From positions 186,001 through 250,000 of the forward strand of contig NZ_JAATJB010000004.1 of the NCBI RefSeq assembly GCF_011927635.1: 64,000 nucleotides of DNA, in the 5' to 3' direction. This DNA is from Sphingomonas trueperi. GTDB taxonomy: Bacteria; Pseudomonadota; Alphaproteobacteria; Sphingomonadales; Sphingomonadaceae. Positions 57,274-64,000 of the stretch are shown here, piece by piece. A program made the translations under genes and the position numbers. How positions within the stretch are numbered: position 1 is the stretch's first letter; the number at the start of each line of letters is the position of its first letter. A model generated the notes under the pieces. That model saw only the letters and a list, made by a program, of their open reading frames with translations. It searched no databases and was not told the DNA's origin.

Positions 57274-58734
57274 ATGATGCAGCAGCCCGTCGGCAAATTG
57301 CTTCTGTTCGGTGCCACCGGTGATCTGGCGCAGCGCATGCTGCTCCCCTCGCTCTACGCGCTGCACGCCGATGGCCTGTTACCCGATGGCCTCACCATCA
57401 CCGGCACCGCGCGCTCCGAGCATGACGACGAGGGCTATCGCGCCTTCGCCGCCAAGGCGCTCGACCAGTTCCTGCCCGCCGATCGGAAGGACGACAGCGC
57501 TGTCGCCGGCTTCCTCCAGCGCGTGCATTACCAGACCCTCGATGCCTCGCAGACCGAAGGCTATGCGGCGCTGAAGGAGAAGCTGGGCGACATTTCCGGC
57601 GGGCTCGCCATCTTCCTGTCGACCGCCCCCTGGCTGTTCGGCCCGACGATAAAGGGCCTCGAATCGGCAGGCCTCGCCGGCGACAATGTGCGCATCAGCC
57701 TGGAGAAGCCGCTCGGCCGCGACCTCGCCTCCAGCTGCGAGATCAACGACATCGTCGCCAAGGCCTTCCCCGAGGATCGCACCTTCCGCATCGACCATTA
57801 TCTCGGCAAGGAGACGGTGCAGAACATCCTCGCACTGCGCTTCGGCAACTCGCTGTTCGAGCCGGTGTGGAACGCGCGCGGGATCGACAGCGTGCAGATC
57901 ACCGTCTCGGAGACGGTGGGCCTCGAAGGCCGCGCGGGCTTCTACGACGATACCGGTGCGCTGCGCGACATGGTGCAGAACCATATGCTCCAGCTGCTCG
58001 CGCTGATCGCGATGGAGCCGCCGGCGCATTTCGACGGCACCTCGATCCGCGACGAGAAGGTGAAGGTACTGCGGTCGCTGCGCAAGATCCCGATCGCCGA
58101 AGCGCCCAACCTCACCGTGGTCGGCCAATATGGCGGCGGCGCGGTGAAGGGCCAGATCGTCCGCGACTATACCAGCGAACTCGGCAAGGACTCGCGCACC
58201 GAGACCTTCGTCGCGATCAAGGCGCATGTCGACAATTGGCGGTGGCAGGGCGTGCCCTTCTACCTGCGCACCGGCAAGCGCCTCGCCGAGCGGCGTTCGG
58301 AAATCGTCATCCGCTTCAAGCCGGTGCCCCACTCGATCTTCGCCGAACGCGGCGGCATGCTTCAGTCCAACGCACTGGTGATCCGCCTCCAGCCGGAGGA
58401 ATATGTCCAGTTGCTGGTCATGGCCAAGCAGCCGGGGCTCGACCGCGACGGCTACCGCCTGCGCGAAGTGCCGCTCAACCTCAGCCTCGATACCGAATTC
58501 GCCGGCACCCGCCGCCGCATCGCCTATGAGCGGCTGCTGCTCGATCTGATCGAGGGCGATCCCACGCTGTTCGTCCGCCGCGACGAAGTGGAGGCGCAGT
58601 GGGAATGGATCGACGCGATCCGCGCCGGCTGGGACGCCAACGATCTCAAGCCCAAGCCCTATGCCTCCGGCAGCTGGGGCCCTTCGCTCGCGATCGCGCT
58701 CACCGAGCGCGACGGGGTGCATTGGCACGAATGA
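57274..58734 (+). CDS. zwf: glucose-6-phosphate 1-dehydrogenase
   Basis: 486 aa. It oxidises glucose-6-phosphate to 6-phosphogluconolactone. The coenzyme loop is LLFGATGDLAQRMLLPSLY, and the substrate and catalytic segment is TFRIDHYLGKETVQNILALR. AGAGGG lies shortly upstream of the ATG. First gene of the Entner-Doudoroff cluster; a REP-like element separates it from pgl. Confidence 0.98.
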   Translation: MMQQPVGKLLLFGATGDLAQRMLLPSLYALHADGLLPDGLTITGTARSEHDDEGYRAFAAKALDQFLPADRKDDSAVAGFLQRVHYQTLDASQTEGYAALKEKLGDISGGLAIFLSTAPWLFGPTIKGLESAGLAGDNVRISLEKPLGRDLASSCEINDIVAKAFPEDRTFRIDHYLGKETVQNILALRFGNSLFEPVWNARGIDSVQITVSETVGLEGRAGFYDDTGALRDMVQNHMLQLLALIAMEPPAHFDGTSIRDEKVKVLRSLRKIPIAEAPNLTVVGQYGGGAVKGQIVRDYTSELGKDSRTETFVAIKAHVDNWRWQGVPFYLRTGKRLAERRSEIVIRFKPVPHSIFAERGGMLQSNALVIRLQPEEYVQLLVMAKQPGLDRDGYRLREVPLNLSLDTEFAGTRRRIAYERLLLDLIEGDPTLFVRRDEVEAQWEWIDAIRAGWDANDLKPKPYASGSWGPSLAIALTERDGVHWHE

Positions 58735-58759
58735 ACGGGGCAAGCGCCTTATCTACAGA

Positions 58760-58856
58760 CGTCATCCCGGCGAAAGCCGGGATCCATTGCCCTCACCGTC
58801 TCGGCTCCATCCCCGGCGTCGCTGTAAAATGGATCCCGGCTTTCGCCGGGATGACG
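58760..58856. repeat. REP-like inverted-repeat element, family 1, copy 4
   Basis: Arms at 58760-58788 and 58828-58856 are inverted GCCGGGATCCA hairpins around a variable centre; total 97 bp. This copy sits inside the operon, between zwf and pgl. Confidence 0.87.
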
Positions 58857-58952
58857 GTTGAAGGGCGAGCGAAACCGCGAGCCAAACCCTATATCGGACC
58901 CGCGCGGCGCCTGCGCCGCTGACCAGGTCCCACCGAAACCCAAGGAGCTTAC

Positions 58953-59660
58953 ATGACGACCGAAATCGAATGGTGGGACTATGACGACTCCGCCGAGATG
59001 GGCGACGCGCTCGCCGGCGACGTGCAGTTCATCATCGAAAGCGCGATCGATGCGCGCGGCGCCGCGGTCATCGCGCTCGCCGGCGGCCGCACTCCTGGCC
59101 CGATCTATGCCAAGCTGAGCAAGGCCAAGCTCGACTGGAAGCGCGTGACGATCATCCCCACCGACGATCGCATCGTACCGATGGGCGACCCGATGTCGAA
59201 CGTCACCGGCCTCGCCAAGGTGTTCCTGCCGCTCGGCGCCCGCGTTATCCCGGTCGTCAGCGAGAAGGCCGACGACTACAAGGCCGCCGGCCGCGCGGCG
59301 GACGCACGCCTGCAGGATTTTCACTGGCCGCTCGACCTTTGCCTGCTCGGCATGGGCGCCGATGGCCACACCGCCTCGATCTTCCCCGGCCCCGATCTCG
59401 CCGAAGCGCTGACCGGCCCCAAGGAGCGCCGCGCGTTGGGCGTGATGCCCGATCCGCTGCCGCCCGAAGCCCCGGTCCCCCGCGTCTCGCTGTCGCTCGC
59501 CGCGATCGTCTCGGCCCGCGCACTGATGATCGCGATCACCGGCCAGGAGAAGAAGGACGTGCTGGAGCGCGCGATTGCCGAAGGCGCCGGCTCGACCCTG
59601 CCGATCGGCCGCGTGCTCGCCGAAACCGAACTGCCCGTCGACATCCACTGGAGCCTGTAA
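58953..59660 (+). CDS. pgl: 6-phosphogluconolactonase
   Basis: 235 aa DevB-type lactonase hydrolysing 6-phosphogluconolactone. Recognised from IALAGGRTPGPIYAKLS, TIIPTDDRIVP and LCLLGMGADGHTASIFPG. AAGGAG lies five bases before the ATG. Follows zwf by 218 bp that carry a REP-like element, and is directly followed by edd with no spacer. Confidence 0.96.
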   Translation: MTTEIEWWDYDDSAEMGDALAGDVQFIIESAIDARGAAVIALAGGRTPGPIYAKLSKAKLDWKRVTIIPTDDRIVPMGDPMSNVTGLAKVFLPLGARVIPVVSEKADDYKAAGRAADARLQDFHWPLDLCLLGMGADGHTASIFPGPDLAEALTGPKERRALGVMPDPLPPEAPVPRVSLSLAAIVSARALMIAITGQEKKDVLERAIAEGAGSTLPIGRVLAETELPVDIHWSL

Positions 59661-61484
<1,824 letters not shown>

Positions 61485-61611
61485 GACTGTAACGCATGTA
61501 AATCATGCCCCGTACGACCGCGCGGACTTTACATCCGCGCGGCGGACGGGAAGAAGGACGGCCGCCCACTGGCAACGTTGACAGGGGCGCCAGAGAGAGG
61601 ATCGAAATCGG

Positions 61612-62580
61612 ATGGAAGTCGTCGCCGTCGACATCGGGGGGACCCACGCGCGCTTCGCAGTGGCGGAGGTGGCGGAAGGCCGCGTCGTCTCGCTCAGCGA
61701 GCCGATCACCCAGAAGGTGGCCGAACATCCCAGCCTGCAGCTCGCCTGGCGCGCCTTCGGCGAGAAGCTCGGCCGGCCGGTGCCAAAGGCCGCCGCGATC
61801 GCGGTCGCCTCGCCGATCAACGGCGATCTGATCAAGCTCACCAACAATCCCTGGATCATCCGCCCGCCGCTGATCCCGGATCGGCTGGGCGCCGATACCT
61901 GGACGATCGTCAACGATTTCGAGGCGATCGGCCATGCCGTCGCGCAGCTCGAGGACGAGGCGTTCCTCCATCTCTGCGGGCCCGATACGTCGCTGCCCGA
62001 CAAGGGCTCGATCACCGTCTGCGGCCCGGGCACCGGCCTCGGCGTCGCGCAGGTGTTCCGCCACCGCGGCGGCTACGACATCATCGCGACCGAGGGCGGG
62101 CATAGCGACTTCGCCCCGCTCGACGCGATCGAGGACGCGCTGGTGAAGCGCCTGCGCCGCACCTATCAGCGCGTCTCGAAGGAACGCATCGTCGCCGGCC
62201 CGGCGATCGTCTCGATCTACGAGACGCTGGCCGATCTCGAAGGCGTGCCGGTCGCCCGTCTCGACGACAAGGCGATCTGGACGCTGGCGCTGGAGGGCAA
62301 GGACAGCCTGGCCGTGGCCGCGCTCGACCGCTTCTGCCTCAGCCTGGGTGCCGTCGCGGGCGACCTCGCGCTGGCGCATGGCCCGAAGGCCGTGGTGATC
62401 GCGGGCGGTCTGGGCTTGCGCCTGAAGGACCATCTGCTGCAATCGGGGTTCGGCGAGCGATTCGTCGCCAAGGGGCGCTTCCGCTCCCTGATGGCGACGA
62501 TCCCCGTCAAGCTGATCACCCATCCCCAGCCGGGCCTGTACGGCGCAGCCGCCGCCTTCGCCCAGGAGCATGCACAGTGA
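61612..62580 (+). CDS. glk: glucokinase
   Basis: 322 aa. The ATP motif is VDIGGTHARFA, the sugar site is TIVNDFEAIGHAV, and TVCGPGTGLGVAQVF and TEGGHSDFAP follow. Phosphorylates glucose to glucose-6-phosphate. The stop overlaps the eda start (GTGA). A 127-bp gap without recognised features precedes it. Confidence 0.95.
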   Translation: MEVVAVDIGGTHARFAVAEVAEGRVVSLSEPITQKVAEHPSLQLAWRAFGEKLGRPVPKAAAIAVASPINGDLIKLTNNPWIIRPPLIPDRLGADTWTIVNDFEAIGHAVAQLEDEAFLHLCGPDTSLPDKGSITVCGPGTGLGVAQVFRHRGGYDIIATEGGHSDFAPLDAIEDALVKRLRRTYQRVSKERIVAGPAIVSIYETLADLEGVPVARLDDKAIWTLALEGKDSLAVAALDRFCLSLGAVAGDLALAHGPKAVVIAGGLGLRLKDHLLQSGFGERFVAKGRFRSLMATIPVKLITHPQPGLYGAAAAFAQEHAQ

Positions 62581-63194
62581 GCGACACCCGCCTTTCGATC
62601 GAAGCCATCATGCGCACCGCGCCGGTCATCCCGGTGCTGGTGATCGACGACGCCGCCAAGGCGCGTCCGCTCGCCGAGGCGCTGGTGAAGGGCGGCCTGC
62701 GCGTGCTCGAAGTGACGATGCGCACCCCGGCGGCACTCGAAGCGATCCGCGAGATGAAGAAGGTGCCGGGCGCGATCGTCGGCGCCGGTACCGTGGTCAA
62801 CACCCAGCAGTTCGAGCAGGTCATGAAGGAGGACGCCGAGTTCATCGTCTCGCCCGGCCTCACCGATCGCCTGGGCGACGCGATCGTGCGCAGCGGTGTG
62901 CCGTACCTGCCGGGCATCGCCAATGCCGGCGATCTGATGCGCGGCATGGATCTGGGCCTCAGCCACTTCAAGTTCTTCCCGGCCGAGACCTCGGGCGGGC
63001 TCAAGGCGCTCAAGGCGCTTGCAGCACCCTTCTACCAGGCGAAGTTCTGCCCCACCGGCGGCATCAGCCTGGCGAGCGCGCCGGAATGGCTGGCGTTCGA
63101 TCCGGTGCTTTGCGTCGGCGGCAGCTGGATCGCCAGCGGCTCGCTGGAAGAGGTCGAAGCCAAGGCCCGCGAGGCGGCGGCGCTGCCGCGCTGA
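62577..63194 (+). CDS. eda: 2-dehydro-3-deoxyphosphogluconate (KDPG) aldolase
   Basis: 205 aa class I aldolase splitting KDPG to pyruvate and glyceraldehyde-3-phosphate. GLRVLEVTMRTPAALEAI holds the catalytic Glu, then GAGTVVNTQQFEQ, FIVSPGLTDRLG and HFKFFPAETSGG with the Schiff-base Lys. GTG start overlapping the glk stop. Last gene of the Entner-Doudoroff operon; a G/C-run hairpin follows. Confidence 0.97.
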   Translation: MSDTRLSIEAIMRTAPVIPVLVIDDAAKARPLAEALVKGGLRVLEVTMRTPAALEAIREMKKVPGAIVGAGTVVNTQQFEQVMKEDAEFIVSPGLTDRLGDAIVRSGVPYLPGIANAGDLMRGMDLGLSHFKFFPAETSGGLKALKALAAPFYQAKFCPTGGISLASAPEWLAFDPVLCVGGSWIASGSLEEVEAKAREAAALPR

Positions 63195-63208
63195 CATTTC
63201 GCATCTAA

Positions 63209-63235
63209 GCCCCTCCTCCCCTGAAGGGGAGGGGC
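63209..63235 (+). terminator. hairpin after eda
   Basis: GCCCCT and CCCCT pair with AGGGG and AGGGGC around GA, with a 3-base bulge. It begins 15 bp after the eda stop; no T-run, so termination is only probable. Confidence 0.5.
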
Positions 63236-63313
63236 TTGCAGTCCTACCCCCCTTGCCCCTCCCCAATATACGAACCATATACGCTCCGTACGTTCACCTC
63301 TACCGGAGCACTC

Positions 63314-63520
63314 ATGGGCATCGTGAAAATCGCCGACGACCTCCACGAGGAGGCCCGCCGCGCCAGCGCGGTGATGTGCCGCTCGATCAACGCCCAGGCC
63401 GAGTACTGGATGAAGATCGGCATGCTCGCCGAGGCGAATCCCACCCTGCCCTTCCACGAGATCGTCCGCCGCCAGCTCGCCGAGGCGCAGGTCGGCGCCG
63501 CCGCGCTCGAGGCCGCCTGA
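63314..63520 (+). CDS. ParD-like antitoxin family protein
   Basis: 68 aa. Start at ATG 63314 with GGAG six bases upstream. MGIVKIADDLHEEARRASA and MCRSINAQAEYWMKIG match the ParD-like family, a ribbon-helix-helix-type antitoxin relative. No ParE toxin is adjacent; instead map starts one base after the stop. This pairing with map is seen in other proteobacteria, so a role coupled to methionine aminopeptidase rather than toxin control is plausible. Confidence 0.75.
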   Translation: MGIVKIADDLHEEARRASAVMCRSINAQAEYWMKIGMLAEANPTLPFHEIVRRQLAEAQVGAAALEAA

Positions 63521-63521
63521 G

Positions 63522-64000
63522 ATGGTCAAGACGCCCCAGGAGCTCGACCTGATGCGCGAGGCCGGCCGGCTGCTCGCCAAAGTGTTCGAGATGCTCGACC
63601 GCACGCCGCTCGCCGGCATGTCGACGCTCGAGATCGACACGCTGGTCGAACGCTACATCACCGACGAACTCCACGCCCGCCCCGCCAGCAAGGGGCAATA
63701 TGGCTATGGCTTCGTGCTCAACTGCTCGATCAACCATGTCGTCTGCCACGGCGTGCCCGATGCCGGCACGATCGTGCAGGACGGCGACATCATCAACCTC
63801 GACATCACGCTGGAAAAACACGGCTTCATCGCCGACTCGAGCAAGACCTACATGGTCGGCACCGTTTCGCCCCAGGCGAAGCGGCTGGTCAAGGTGACGC
63901 AGGAGGCGCTGTGGAAGGGCATCGCCCAGGTCCGCCCGGGCGCGACGCTGGGCGACATCGGCGCCGCGATCGAGCGCCACGCCAAGCAGCACGGCTATGC
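63522..64000 (+). CDS. map: methionine aminopeptidase, type I (3' end beyond window)
   Basis: First about 159 residues. KTPQELDLMREAGRLLAKV, GYGFVLNCSINHVVCHGVPD (substrate His), DGDIINLDITL and GFIADSSKTYMVG with the first two metal Asp. Removes the initiator Met. One base separates it from the ParD-like gene, so the two are one transcription unit. The C-terminal half with the remaining ligands is off the window. Confidence 0.95.
   Translation, partial: MVKTPQELDLMREAGRLLAKVFEMLDRTPLAGMSTLEIDTLVERYITDELHARPASKGQYGYGFVLNCSINHVVCHGVPDAGTIVQDGDIINLDITLEKHGFIADSSKTYMVGTVSPQAKRLVKVTQEALWKGIAQVRPGATLGDIGAAIERHAKQHGY

Noticed and set aside
63314..63520. Complete toxin-antitoxin system
   Set aside because: Only the ParD-like half is present; the next gene is map, not a ParE toxin.

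Overview
The window is GC-rich, densely coded DNA from an alphaproteobacterium, most likely a sphingomonad (Sphingomonas or a close relative). The signs are a complete Entner-Doudoroff cluster (zwf-pgl-edd-glk-eda), an exosortase A (XrtA/PEP-CTERM)-type exopolysaccharide locus, a UPF0262 protein, addB-addA-trxA, two TonB-dependent receptors and very GC-rich third codon positions. No rRNA, tRNA, CRISPR array, phage or complete insertion sequence was seen.

Layout. 1-11855 is an XrtA-type envelope polysaccharide locus. On the minus strand it runs acyl-CoA ligase, PLP decarboxylase, Wza-like exporter, Wzz-like chain-length protein, tyrosine autokinase, outer-membrane barrel, AAA ATPase, polysaccharide deacetylase and a FemAB-like protein cut by the left edge. 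On the plus strand, divergently, lie an acyl carrier protein and two alpha/beta-hydrolase-like proteins. Most junctions are ATGA or GTGA overlaps. 11863-14445 holds trxB, a 45-codon membrane protein and a c-di-GMP phosphodiesterase (HD-GYP). 15060-19385 has a TonB-dependent receptor and a secreted beta-helix protein. 19757-21288 is a purine-salvage pair. 21421-25416 holds a lipoprotein, secA and a small exported or membrane protein. 25510-28625 holds a TonB-like C-terminal protein, argJ, an inositol-monophosphatase-family enzyme and trxA. 28710-35249 is addAB.

35427-40959 carries a VIT-family transporter, an AT-richer orphan gene broken by an in-frame UGA, dnaB, UPF0262, cdd and an acyl-CoA synthetase. 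41082-47347 holds dnaE, gpx, lolD and lolCE. 47915-55268 has a second TonB-dependent receptor, an hsp20 with a ROSE-like RNA thermometer, an NmrA-like protein, a cyclophilin, pyrG and secG. 55508-57106 holds a MarR regulator, an SH3-like protein and argC. 57274-63194 is the Entner-Doudoroff operon. 63314 to the right edge carries a ParD-like antitoxin gene and the start of map.

Repeats. Four copies of a REP-like inverted-repeat element, three of them 96-97 bp and one 112 bp, sit only between genes (22111, 44804, 47732, 58760). A different compound inverted repeat lies between addB and addA, and other strong hairpins lie at 18111, 51148 and 57112. The least understood part is the XrtA-linked ligase/decarboxylase/ACP/hydrolase set, which looks able to make and load an amine on a carrier protein for an unknown envelope modification. 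The exosortase itself and its PEP-CTERM substrates are not in the window.
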